A stretch of DNA of 64,000 nt, taken from contig NZ_FWFK01000008.1 in assembly GCF_900172265.1 (NCBI RefSeq), forward strand, positions 1 through 64,000, read 5' to 3'. Positions 1 to 7,852 of the stretch are shown piece after piece; the stretch's first letter is position 1, and each line of letters starts with the position of its first letter. The notes beneath the pieces were generated by a model that was not told the DNA's origin, did no database searches, and was given only the letters and a program-made list of their open reading frames with translations. Source of the stretch: Roseivivax jejudonensis (lineage in GTDB: Bacteria > Pseudomonadota > Alphaproteobacteria > Rhodobacterales > Rhodobacteraceae). Position numbers and translations under genes: made by a program.

Positions 1-2
1 AC

Positions 3-101
3 AACCATCACCGCCCGCACACGAGCCTCGACGGGCTTACCCCGCGGGAATACTTCAACAGGTCAGAGAAGGACCAAACCCGGAACGGACTAAACTTCTG
101 A
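3..101 (+). CDS. IS3-type transposase OrfB, 3' end only
   Basis: The first 101 bases read as the last 32 residues of an integrase-core transposase, with the RPHTSLDGLTPREYF signature near the C-terminus and a TGA stop at 99-101. In the IS3/IS481 families this motif follows the catalytic Glu of the DDE core. The rest of the gene lies before the window, so it cannot be said whether the element is intact. The next 400 bases hold no transposase sequence. Confidence 0.7.
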   Translation, partial: NHHRPHTSLDGLTPREYFNRSEKDQTRNGLNF

Positions 102-500
102 ACGAGGACAATCCGGGGAGCAGGTCACGGCGTCCGAGCACTTCACGCAAGGGTCATTTTGTTGCGTTCTGGATCAACAGTGCTCACTCCAAGCGCCTGA
201 TTTCCACAACAAGTTTAGAACCTACAAAACCTTCCGGTAAGTCTCTCGACTATGTGTTCCGACAACGAAACGACGATCGACCTTCTGAATTACGGCGAGT
301 CGGTCGGGTTGGTGAGCGAGCTCCTCGCTCGTGAAGATCTCCGGCCAATTTCGGTTGGGCACGGGCGAATACCGAGAACTGGTCGAGGTCGCGCGCGAAT
401 TCCGGAGCGGTCTCGAAAGTGTGCTTGTAGGACTCGAAGCGCCGCGCCATCGGATCGCTTCCGCCCTTTTGCTTTGACCCGTTCGCAAGTCGGACCACAC
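102..500. other. Gene-free stretch
   Basis: Between the transposase end and the broken histidine phosphatase there is no reading frame that I recognise. Long overlapping open frames exist on both strands, but they are arginine/serine-rich and look like shadows of GC-rich DNA. One minus-strand frame (about 400-480) has a protein-like composition but matches no family I know. Confidence 0.4.
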
Positions 501-970
501 ATGGTCTTAATGCGGCATGGTCCGACGGCTTGGAATCGGGCAAGGTTCGTGATGTGGCGGGCGGACGTACCACTCGATACGTGCGCGGTGGCTGAGGCTG
601 CAGTCGCTGCTGGCAACTTCGAATATTCGGAAATCGACGCGCTCTTCTCTAGTCCTTGATTAGGTACATCCAAACGGCAAGTTCATTCGAGCGCGTATTC
701 AACCTTCCCGCGCAAGTGGTGCCAGGGTTGGATGAGCGAGTTTGGGAACGCTTCGAGAGAAAGCCGAAAGCGATGCGCGACAAAACGGTCGTAGGGCCTG
801 CGATCGAGAGCATAAAATGTCTCCGAAGACTTGTTCCAAGGGCCCTTGAGGTAATCGAGGGGCAGGCAACCGTGCCATTGATCTTAACTCACTGGGGGGT
901 AATACGGGTCTTACTAGGAGCAGGTGCCGATGAGCAGATTCCACACCTCAAGCCCATTATTGCTTTATGA
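501..970 (+). pseudogene. Histidine phosphatase (phosphoglycerate-mutase-like), frameshifted
   Basis: Reading from ATG 501 gives the family's catalytic opening LMRHGPTAWN, then DALFSSP, and stops at TGA 657-659. The same protein continues one base out of frame from about 656 as LIRYIQTA...VPGLDERVWERFE...LILTHWGVIRVLLGAG to a stop at 968-970. The SSP-R-QTA segment and the second-His segment are both histidine phosphatase landmarks, so a single-base deletion near 656 splits one gene. At about 155 residues the protein is also short for the family. It is probably inactive. Its substrate cannot be inferred. Confidence 0.7.
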
Positions 971-1117
971 CCTGATAAAAATTGGCTCCAACTCGTATAA
1001 AGAAAGCCAATTATAGCTTGTCAAGGATATATCTATCTGCGAATGTTCAATGACCTGCTTATGCGTGATCGGACATTGTTGCCCGATCATCGCTTGCGTT
1101 GAGACTGAAGCGACTGG

Positions 1118-1411
1118 CTATGCGTCGCGAGAAGCACGAGCCTCTTCGGCAATCGCAACAAGATCATACCAGTGGTCGAAGAGCTGCGTGTAGGCAGCCT
1201 TCAGGGCAACCTCCGTCTCAGCAATCTCCCGTTCGCGCTTATTGCGGCTGAGGCTGCCCACGGGGCCATGCATGCCACTATGGATCTGAGCCTTAAGCTG
1301 CTCACGAATACGAGCCATATACTCGTCATAAATGCGCTGGGTCTCTTCGACCTCGCGCCTGTCCGTAGTGAGGCTGGGAGTGATCTTAGAGATGGGCTGA
1401 CGGGTCTTCAT
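1118..1411 (-). CDS. Small hypothetical protein (97 aa)
   Basis: The ATG at 1411 is preceded by a clear ribosome-binding site (AAAGGAGACACC), which supports a real gene. The protein starts MKTRQPISKIT. It is charged and probably helical (EVEETQRIYDEYMARIREQLK, then KREREIAETEVALKAAYTQLFDHWYDL), possibly a short coiled coil. It has no signal peptide and no membrane segment. I recognise no family. It sits beside transposase debris, so it may be cargo of an old mobile element. Confidence 0.6.
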   Translation of the reverse strand: MKTRQPISKITPSLTTDRREVEETQRIYDEYMARIREQLKAQIHSGMHGPVGSLSRNKREREIAETEVALKAAYTQLFDHWYDLVAIAEEARASRDA

Positions 1412-1501
1412 GGTGTCTCCTTTGAAACTCAAGCTTCTGACGAGGCGCAGATATGCGCACCGTTCAGCTCCGCAAGGTATATTTTGGAGGTCTCGACCCA
1501 C

Positions 1502-1924
1502 ACTGACTGCCACCGTGAGAGCAGGGTGGCGCTCGAGATGATCAATCGGCATTCGCCAGGTTCAACCCGGCGCCTGACGCTTGGAGCTTACAAAGGTTAC
1601 GACAGCGCCGACTTCGTCGCTGCGCTCAGGCGGATGGTCGTGACGCCGCACGTCGCGCAGAAGGCCCGGCATTCGGCCATCGACGGGCGGACCACCAAAC
1701 ATCCTGGCTGTGGCATGTCCCAGCGACACCAGAAGAAGTTCGAGGATCCCTTCGGCTGGGAAAAGACCGTCGGCGGCATTGCTCAAACCGTTCACCGCGG
1801 CCTCGACAGGGTCCGCGCACAGTTCACGATGATCATGGCAGCCTGCAACCTGCCAAGATTGCCGAAACTCCTGGCCGACCCACCAAGGCAACCTTCCTCA
1901 ACCCGCGGTCCGTCTCCCAGTTAG
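1502..1924 (+). pseudogene. IS5-family transposase, C-terminal remnant
   Basis: The frame reads RRLTLGAYKGYDSADFV...HVAQKARHSAIDGRTTKHPGC...RHQKKFEDPFGWEKTVGG...MMAACNLPRLPKLL. This is the C-terminal third of IS5-type DDE transposases, in which (D)KGYD and the E..FGW segment are conserved. Here the catalytic-region Asp before KGYD appears as Tyr (AYKGYD). The N-terminal two thirds are missing and the upstream frame is unrelated. This is a dead fragment. Confidence 0.75.
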
Positions 1925-2218
1925 CCGCTCTCAAACTGCGGCAGAGAGGAAACCGTCCTTCACGTCAGACTTCTTCAGCAACCTGTTAGAGCAGTCATGC
2001 GGAAGAGCGAACGCGTGGAGACGATCGCATGCATGCCAACGATTCATTGATCATCGGTATTGATGGCGGGCAGCAACGCAAGCTGCTCGCTTCATGTGCA
2101 TGTGTCCTGATGAACTCGCTCTATTTTCCAAGATTAGACAGTTGTTGCTTGACCCGAACTTCGGTGATTGATCGTTTTACCAACATGATTGAACGTTACA
2201 CCACTTGATGGCCCGTTC
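1925..2218. other. Intergenic region upstream of the lacI-type gene
   Basis: No gene was found. The AT-richer part at 2130-2200 should hold the promoter of the LacI regulator. An imperfect repeat (TGATCGTTTTAC at 2169-2180 and TGAACGTTAC at 2188-2198) could be an operator, but its symmetry is weak. Confidence 0.35.
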
Positions 2219-3235
2219 ATGAGCGGTACTTCTGCGTCTCTGCGGCGCATCGCCTCAGAAGTCGGCGTTTCGCGCACGACCGTGTCGAACGCGCTGCGCG
2301 GGACGGGGCGGATGTCCGACGAAATGCGCCAGCGCATCCGCGAGACGGCGGAGGCGGCGGGATATCTGCCCTCGCACGCCGCGCGTGCGCTCCGGATCGG
2401 GCGCAGCGCCAATCTCGGGCTGGTGGTGCCGGATTTCTCAATGCCGCTTTTCCCGGTCTTCGCACGCGCCTTCGAGGCGGCGGCGCGGAGACACGGGCTG
2501 GCGCTGATGGTTGCAGACGCCATGGGGACCGATGACGGTCAGGCGCAGGCGATGCGCGAGCTCGTCGGGCGCGGTGTGGATGCGCTGATCGTCATCCCGT
2601 TACGCGACACCGATGCCAGTGCCTCGCGCCTGCCTGTGCCGATCATTACGGTGGACAGCGAGGCAAACGCCGCCAACACCGTTGCGAGCGACCACCGGGA
2701 CGGGGGGAGGCAGATCGCGAGGCATCTCGTCGATCTCGGGCATCGTGATATTGTCATACTGGTCTCCTCCGGCGCCTCGACGGTGAGCTCGGAACGCGCG
2801 CGCGGCATGGAGGAGGTATTCTCTGCCGCCGGTGCCCGAATGCGTCTTGTCCCCGTGGCGCCGGATTTCGACAGCGCCCGCGATTTTGGAATGACGTTCG
2901 ATCCGCGTTCGGCCACGGCCATCGCCGCAGCCTACGACGCGCAGGCGGTCGGCGTGATCTCCGCGCTGCGCGAGCGCGGGATCGACGTGCCCGGAGAGAT
3001 ATCTGTGACCGGGTTCGACAACCTGATATGGGGGCGGATCATTTCGCCCACGCTGACGACCGTCGCGCAGGATCTGGACAGTATCGCCGAGCATGCGCTC
3101 GCCGTCGCCACGGGTACCGCGCATGACACGCGCATCGTGCCGGTGAAACTCCGCGCGCGCGCCTCCTCGGGCCCGTGCCTCTCAGAGCAAAGCAACCAAG
3201 ACAGGGAGAAAGATCAATGTTCAACGCAAGACTGA
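2219..3235 (+). CDS. LacI-family transcriptional regulator
   Basis: A 338-residue cytoplasmic repressor-type protein. Residues 3-55 form the LacI helix-turn-helix (SLRRIASEVGVSRTTVSNAL) and hinge (AARALRIGRSANLGLVVPD). A periplasmic-binding-protein-like effector domain follows (SDHRDGGRQIARHLVDLGH; ISVTGFDN). I chose ATG 2219 because it puts the HTH in the usual place; a TTG at 2189 would add ten residues. The stop overlaps the start of the substrate-binding protein by 19 bases, so it is co-transcribed with the ABC importer. It probably represses this operon in response to a nucleoside or nucleobase. The ligand is inferred from the downstream enzymes only. Confidence 0.9.
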   Translation: MSGTSASLRRIASEVGVSRTTVSNALRGTGRMSDEMRQRIRETAEAAGYLPSHAARALRIGRSANLGLVVPDFSMPLFPVFARAFEAAARRHGLALMVADAMGTDDGQAQAMRELVGRGVDALIVIPLRDTDASASRLPVPIITVDSEANAANTVASDHRDGGRQIARHLVDLGHRDIVILVSSGASTVSSERARGMEEVFSAAGARMRLVPVAPDFDSARDFGMTFDPRSATAIAAAYDAQAVGVISALRERGIDVPGEISVTGFDNLIWGRIISPTLTTVAQDLDSIAEHALAVATGTAHDTRIVPVKLRARASSGPCLSEQSNQDREKDQCSTQD

Positions 3236-4245
3236 CCGTCTCGGCGGCCGCCTTGGCCATGGTCGCGGCCCCGGCCGCGGCGCAGGAGCTTACGATTTCC
3301 GTTTACGGGATCGCGCAGGACGCCTTCGACGAGGTGCTCTACACCCCGTTCGAGGAGATCTGCGACTGTGAGCTGGTGGTGGAGACCGGCAACAATTCCG
3401 AACGCCTCGCCAAGCTGGAGGCGAACGCGGCGAACCCGGTGATCGACGTCATCGCGTTTGCCGACAGCGCCGCGCTGGAAGCGGCCGAGAAGGACCTCTT
3501 GGCGCCGCTCGACATGGCGCAGCTGTCGAATGTCGATGGCATCTACGACTTCGCGCAGGACCCGCTCGGCAACGGCATGGCGGTGGGCTACACTTTCTAC
3601 GGCACCTCCATCGTCTACCGCTCCGAAGAGGTCTCGATCGAGACCTGGACGGATCTCTTCTCCGAAGAGCTCGCGGGCCGCGTCGCGCTGCCCAACATCA
3701 CCACGACGCAGGGGCCGCTGACACTTTATATGATCCAGCGCGCCATCGACGCGGAGAAGGCCGAGGCGGGCGACTTCTCCGACGCCATCGCGATGGTCGC
3801 GGAGAACCGAGACAGGATCGTCACCTTCTACGAGCGCTCGAGCCAGATCCCGCAGCTGTTGCAGCAGGAGGAGATCCTGGCCTCGGTCGTCGGCCGCTTC
3901 GCCTGGCCCGGCATCTCGAGCATCCCGCTCGAGGTTGAATGGGCGCTGCCCGAGGGCGGACAGTCGGGCGGTCTGAACGTGCTCGCGGTGGTCGCCGGTA
4001 CCGAGCAGACCGAGCTCGCGCACCAGTTCATCGACTACTGGCTGAGCGAAGAGATCCAGACCAGGATCGCCGAGGCGCGGGTGGACAGCCCGGTCAACAC
4101 CGCCGTCGAGGTCGACGAAGAAACCGCCGAGGCGCTGACCTACGGGCCCGAGATGGCCGAGAGCATCCACTTCCTGCCGCCGGCGGTGCAGATGGAGAAC
4201 CGCGAGAGCTGGCTCGACGCGTGGAACACCGAAATCGCCCGCTGA
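3217..4245 (+). CDS. ABC transporter substrate-binding protein (PotD-like)
   Basis: 342 residues with a Sec signal peptide (MFNARLTVSAAALAMVAAPAAA, cleavage near AQE). The mature part resembles family-1 extracellular solute-binding proteins of the polyamine/iron/2-aminoethylphosphonate type (YTPFEEICDCELVVETGNNSERLAKLEAN; VDVIAFADS). The start at ATG 3217 has an AGGGAGAAAG ribosome-binding site. Two permeases and an ATPase follow directly. The operon also encodes nucleoside hydrolase and adenine deaminase, so a purine nucleoside or base is a plausible ligand, although this protein family is better known for polyamines and metals. Family confidence is high; ligand confidence is low. Confidence 0.88.
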   Translation: MFNARLTVSAAALAMVAAPAAAQELTISVYGIAQDAFDEVLYTPFEEICDCELVVETGNNSERLAKLEANAANPVIDVIAFADSAALEAAEKDLLAPLDMAQLSNVDGIYDFAQDPLGNGMAVGYTFYGTSIVYRSEEVSIETWTDLFSEELAGRVALPNITTTQGPLTLYMIQRAIDAEKAEAGDFSDAIAMVAENRDRIVTFYERSSQIPQLLQQEEILASVVGRFAWPGISSIPLEVEWALPEGGQSGGLNVLAVVAGTEQTELAHQFIDYWLSEEIQTRIAEARVDSPVNTAVEVDEETAEALTYGPEMAESIHFLPPAVQMENRESWLDAWNTEIAR

Positions 4246-4314
4246 TCGTTCGCGCGCCGTCCGCCTGACCGAAAGGCGGGCGGTGCCCACCCGGTCCCGA
4301 GGAGGTCCCCCAGG

Positions 4315-5142
4315 ATGACCAACACCAGACGCGCCGGCCTGATGCTCGTCGCGCCGGCGACCCTCTTCATCGCGATCGGCTTTCTGTTGCCAGTGTTCGT
4401 CCTGCTGTCGGGCGCCTTTCGGCTCGAGAGCGGCTGGACCCTGTCCAACTTCACCGACTTCTTCGCCGATCCGCTCTACCGCGAGGTGTTCTTCCGCACC
4501 TTTCGGCTGGGCCTGACGGTCACTGCCGTCGCGGCGCTTCTGGGCTATGCCACGGCACTGGCGATCAACGACGCGAACCCGCGCTCCAAGGGACGGCTGG
4601 TGGCGCTTCTGGTGCTGCCGCTGATGATCTCTCCGGTCGCACGGACCTATGCGTGGCTGGTGATCCTCGGCCGTACCGGGTTTCTGAACGTCGCGCTGAC
4701 CTCGGTCGGGCTGACCGACGAGCCGTTGCGCATCCTTTTCACCGAATGGGCCGTCTTCATCGGCCTGCTGCAGCTTTTCTTTCCGCTCATGGTGCTGCCG
4801 CTCATCTCGTCGCTGGAGAACATGCCGCGGGACGTGATCCCGGCGGCGCGGGTTCTGGGCGCGTCCTGGCTGGCGATCTTCTGGCGGATCATCCTGCCGT
4901 TGACACGCGAAGGGCTGGTGGTCGGCGGCACGCTGACCTTCGTGGGCTCGCTGACGGCTTACGTGACGCCGGCGATCCTCGGCGGGTCCAAGGTTCTGAT
5001 GCTGGAGACGCTGCTCTACCAGCGCGTCTCGGTCGCGAACGACTACGCATCGGCCGGCGTGATCGCGGTCATCCTGATCGCCATGAGCGTGGCGACCAAC
5101 GTGATGCTGAAGCGGCTCGCCACCGCGAGAGGAGGTAGGTGA
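4315..5142 (+). CDS. ABC transporter permease (PotB-like)
   Basis: A 275-residue inner-membrane protein with about six hydrophobic helices. The cytoplasmic ATPase-contact (EAA) loop reads DVIPAARVLGASWLAIFWRIILPL. It belongs to the binding-protein-dependent permease family, PotB/CysU branch. It lies 69 bases after the binding-protein gene, with a GGAGGTC ribosome-binding site before ATG 4315, and its stop touches the next permease's start. It should form a heterodimeric channel with the product of 5142-5915. Confidence 0.9.
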   Translation: MTNTRRAGLMLVAPATLFIAIGFLLPVFVLLSGAFRLESGWTLSNFTDFFADPLYREVFFRTFRLGLTVTAVAALLGYATALAINDANPRSKGRLVALLVLPLMISPVARTYAWLVILGRTGFLNVALTSVGLTDEPLRILFTEWAVFIGLLQLFFPLMVLPLISSLENMPRDVIPAARVLGASWLAIFWRIILPLTREGLVVGGTLTFVGSLTAYVTPAILGGSKVLMLETLLYQRVSVANDYASAGVIAVILIAMSVATNVMLKRLATARGGR

Positions 5143-5915
5143 TGCGCCACGCCGGACGTGCCTTGCTGGTCGTCGTGATGCTGTTCCTGGTCGGGCCCTT
5201 CATCCTGATCTGTTTGACCGGGTTGTCAGGGGGCGAGACGCTGGCTTTTCCGCCCGACGGACTGTCGTTGCGCTGGGTTATCCGGGTCTTCGAGATCGAG
5301 AGCTTTCGCGACAGCTTTGCCCTGTCGCTGACGCTCGGCATCGGGGCGACGCTGATCGCGCTTATTCTCGGCATCCCCGCGGCCTATGCGCTTGTGCGCT
5401 ACGACGTGCCGGGGGCGGATGCGATCCGCAACCTTCTGACCGCGCCGATCATCGTGCCGGGAATCATCGTCGGGCTCGCGCTCCTGCGCCATCTAGTGAT
5501 CCCGAGCGGGCTCGGGGTCACGCTGGCGCTTTTCCTGGGCCATACCGCGCTTTTGATCCCCTACGCGGTGCGGGTGACGGCGGCGTCGCTGCAGAACCTG
5601 CGCGCCGACATCGAGGATGCCGCGATCCTGCTCGGCGCCTCGCGCATCGGGGCCTTCGTCCGGGTCACCCTGCCCAACATCAAGAACGGTATCATGGCCG
5701 CCTTCATCATCGGCTTCATCACCTCGTTCAACGAGGTGCCGGTGTCGCTGTTTCTGACCGGCCCGGGGGTGGCGACGCTGCCCGTCGATATGCTGCTCTA
5801 TATGGAATATAACTACGACCCCTCGATCGCGGCCCTGTCCGGGCTGCTCGCACTGATGTCGCTCGGCGTCGTTCTGACCGCCGAACGCCTGCTTGGATTG
5901 TCCCGCTATGTCTGA
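5142..5915 (+). CDS. ABC transporter permease (PotC-like)
   Basis: A 257-residue permease with about six transmembrane helices and an EAA loop (DIEDAAILLGASRIGAFVRVTLPN). It is the second channel half of this importer. I chose ATG 5142, which overlaps the previous stop as TGATG and lies six bases after GGAGG; a GTG at 5139 is too close to that site. The 3' end overlaps the ATPase gene by eight bases. Confidence 0.9.
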   Translation: MRHAGRALLVVVMLFLVGPFILICLTGLSGGETLAFPPDGLSLRWVIRVFEIESFRDSFALSLTLGIGATLIALILGIPAAYALVRYDVPGADAIRNLLTAPIIVPGIIVGLALLRHLVIPSGLGVTLALFLGHTALLIPYAVRVTAASLQNLRADIEDAAILLGASRIGAFVRVTLPNIKNGIMAAFIIGFITSFNEVPVSLFLTGPGVATLPVDMLLYMEYNYDPSIAALSGLLALMSLGVVLTAERLLGLSRYV

Positions 5916-6930
5916 CCCGTTCCTGGAACTCGACGCCCTGACGCTGACCTACGGCGACACGATCGCGGTGGAGGCTCTGGACTTCCACATGGCCGCCGGA
6001 GAGCTGGTGGCGCTGCTGGGCCCCTCGGGCTGCGGCAAGACCACGACGATGCGGGCCATCGCGGGGCTGATGCGACCGGCCGCGGGCCACATCCGCCTCG
6101 ACGGGCGGGACATCACCCGCGTGGCGCCGAACCGGCGCGGCGTCGGGCTGGTGTTTCAGTCCTACGCGCTCTTTCCGCACCTGTCGGTCTACGAGAACGT
6201 GGCCTTCGGCCTGCGCATCGCGCGCATCCGTGCCGAGGAACTGGAGCGGCGTACCCACGCGGCGCTGGGCGCCGTCGGCCTGACCGACTTCGCCGGGCGC
6301 GCCCCGGCCGAGCTGTCGGGCGGTCAGCAGCAACGTGTGGCGCTGGCGCGGTCCATCGTCATGGAGCCGAAGCTCCTGCTGCTGGACGAGCCCTTGTCCA
6401 ACCTCGACGCGCGCCTGCGGCTGGAGATGCGCACAGAACTTGCGCGGCTGCAACGCGAGTTCGGCATCGCCATGCTCTACGTGACCCACGACCAGGCCGA
6501 GGCGCTCGCGCTGGCCGACCGCATCATCGTGATGAACGACGGCAAGGTGGAGCAGGTGGGCACGCCCGAGGATATCTATGACCGCCCGACATCGGTCTTC
6601 GTGGCCGATTTCGTGGGCTTCGAGAACACGTTCCGGGTGGAGCGCGGAGCGTTGTCGGGAGCAAACGGGCCGGTCGATGCAGGCTTTGCGGTGACCGAGG
6701 GCGCGCGCGGTCTCGCCTGGCGACCGCAGGACGTGACACTCGGGCAGGGACCGCATCGCGGGCGGATCGAGGGCGCGTCGTATCTGGGTCAAAGCGTCGA
6801 ATACCTGATGTCCTCGCCGCTGGGGCCGATAAAGGCGGAGCGCCCGGCCCACGAGAAGCGTCACGCGACCGGCACCGAGGTCACCTTCGACCTGCCGCAG
6901 GCCCGCGCGGTGGAGCTGGCGCGTGGCTGA
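5908..6930 (+). CDS. ABC transporter ATP-binding protein (PotA/MalK-type)
   Basis: 340 residues. Walker A is GPSGCGKTT, the Q-loop is in VFQSYALFPH, the signature is LSGGQQQRVALARS, Walker B is LLLLDEPLSNLD, and the H-loop is VTHDQAEAL. A C-terminal TOBE-like domain follows (from about residue 240). It powers the importer encoded by 3217-5915. The ATG lies inside the end of the permease gene and the stop overlaps the nucleoside hydrolase start, so translation is tightly coupled. Confidence 0.93.
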   Translation: MSDPFLELDALTLTYGDTIAVEALDFHMAAGELVALLGPSGCGKTTTMRAIAGLMRPAAGHIRLDGRDITRVAPNRRGVGLVFQSYALFPHLSVYENVAFGLRIARIRAEELERRTHAALGAVGLTDFAGRAPAELSGGQQQRVALARSIVMEPKLLLLDEPLSNLDARLRLEMRTELARLQREFGIAMLYVTHDQAEALALADRIIVMNDGKVEQVGTPEDIYDRPTSVFVADFVGFENTFRVERGALSGANGPVDAGFAVTEGARGLAWRPQDVTLGQGPHRGRIEGASYLGQSVEYLMSSPLGPIKAERPAHEKRHATGTEVTFDLPQARAVELARG

Positions 6931-7852
6931 GGGCACGCTCTGGGTCGATACCGACATGGGATTCGACGACCTCGCGGCGCTCTGTCTGCTGGACGCGGCG
7001 GGGATGCCGGTCGGTGGCGTTTCTCTGGTCGCCGGCAACGTGGCTCTGGAACAGGTGCGTCGCAATGCGCACGGGGCCCGCGCCGCCTTCGGGTGGCGCT
7101 GGCCGGTCCACGACGGCGCGGCGGCACCCTTGGCGGGCCGCACCGAGACCGCGGTGGCCATCCTCGGCTCGATGGGCATGCGGAGCGCGGGCAGGCACCT
7201 GCCGACGGTCGAGAGCACGGCATCGCCCGTCTCGGCGACGGAGGCGATCGCGAGCTGGATCGGCGAGGGTGGTCGAAGGATCCTCGCGCTCGGGCCTCTG
7301 ACCAATCTTGCGCATCTGGTGGAGGCATACCCGGTGGCTGCGGAGCGGGTCGAGATCGTCTGGATGGGCGGCTCGGCGGGGCCGGGCAACCACACCGCCG
7401 CTGCGGAGTTCAACGCCTTCGCCGATCCCGAGGCACTGGCGCGGCTGATCGCGTGCGGCGTGTCGTTGTCGATGGTCGGGCTGGATGTCTGCCGGCAGGT
7501 GCAGGTGTCGCACGCCGACGCCGTGCGGATGCGCGGGAACGGACCGCGCGCGGAGCTGCTCGCGGACCTGCTGGAGGGCTATGTGAACATCGCCGGGACC
7601 GGGCGGATGGCGCTCTATGATCCGGTCGCGGCAGCGTTCTGTGTGGCACACGACTGTGTGAAGTTCGCGCCGGCGCGGCTTGATGTCGAGCTCAATGGCA
7701 CCCTGACGCGGGGCATGACGGTGATCGAGTGGCGCGCGCATCGGGCCGCGCCGAACGCGCGGATCGCGACCCAAGCCGACGCGTCGCGGATCCGCGATCT
7801 GTTCCGGCGCGGGTTCGATGCGGCGATCAAGGCGGAAGGAGTGCGCCCATGA
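6923..7852 (+). CDS. Inosine/uridine-preferring nucleoside hydrolase
   Basis: A 309-residue cytoplasmic enzyme that splits ribonucleosides into ribose and a free base. The N-terminal calcium-binding signature is DTDMGFDD. Further family segments are LGPLTNLA, WMGGS and EFNAFADPEA. The start is GTG 6923, overlapping the ATPase stop by eight bases, and the stop overlaps the adenine deaminase start by four. The context suggests it processes the nucleoside brought in by the ABC system, supplying adenine to the next enzyme. The exact base preference is not visible from the sequence. Confidence 0.9.
   Translation: MAEGTLWVDTDMGFDDLAALCLLDAAGMPVGGVSLVAGNVALEQVRRNAHGARAAFGWRWPVHDGAAAPLAGRTETAVAILGSMGMRSAGRHLPTVESTASPVSATEAIASWIGEGGRRILALGPLTNLAHLVEAYPVAAERVEIVWMGGSAGPGNHTAAAEFNAFADPEALARLIACGVSLSMVGLDVCRQVQVSHADAVRMRGNGPRAELLADLLEGYVNIAGTGRMALYDPVAAAFCVAHDCVKFAPARLDVELNGTLTRGMTVIEWRAHRAAPNARIATQADASRIRDLFRRGFDAAIKAEGVRP

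Noticed and set aside
222-500. Long overlapping open frames on both strands before the histidine phosphatase
   Set aside because: No start with a ribosome-binding site, arginine/serine-rich composition, no family match; typical shadow frames of GC-rich DNA.
2169-2200. Possible LacI operator before the nucleoside operon
   Set aside because: Only an imperfect direct repeat; dyad symmetry too weak to call a site.
3214-4290. A 358-codon minus-strand open frame opposite the substrate-binding protein
   Set aside because: It is the antisense of a clearly conserved gene, and its translation is rich in Arg, Gly, Asp and His without domains.
5728-7413. A 561-codon minus-strand open frame opposite the ABC ATPase and nucleoside hydrolase
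   Set aside because: Lies wholly over conserved genes; composition is that of a shadow frame.
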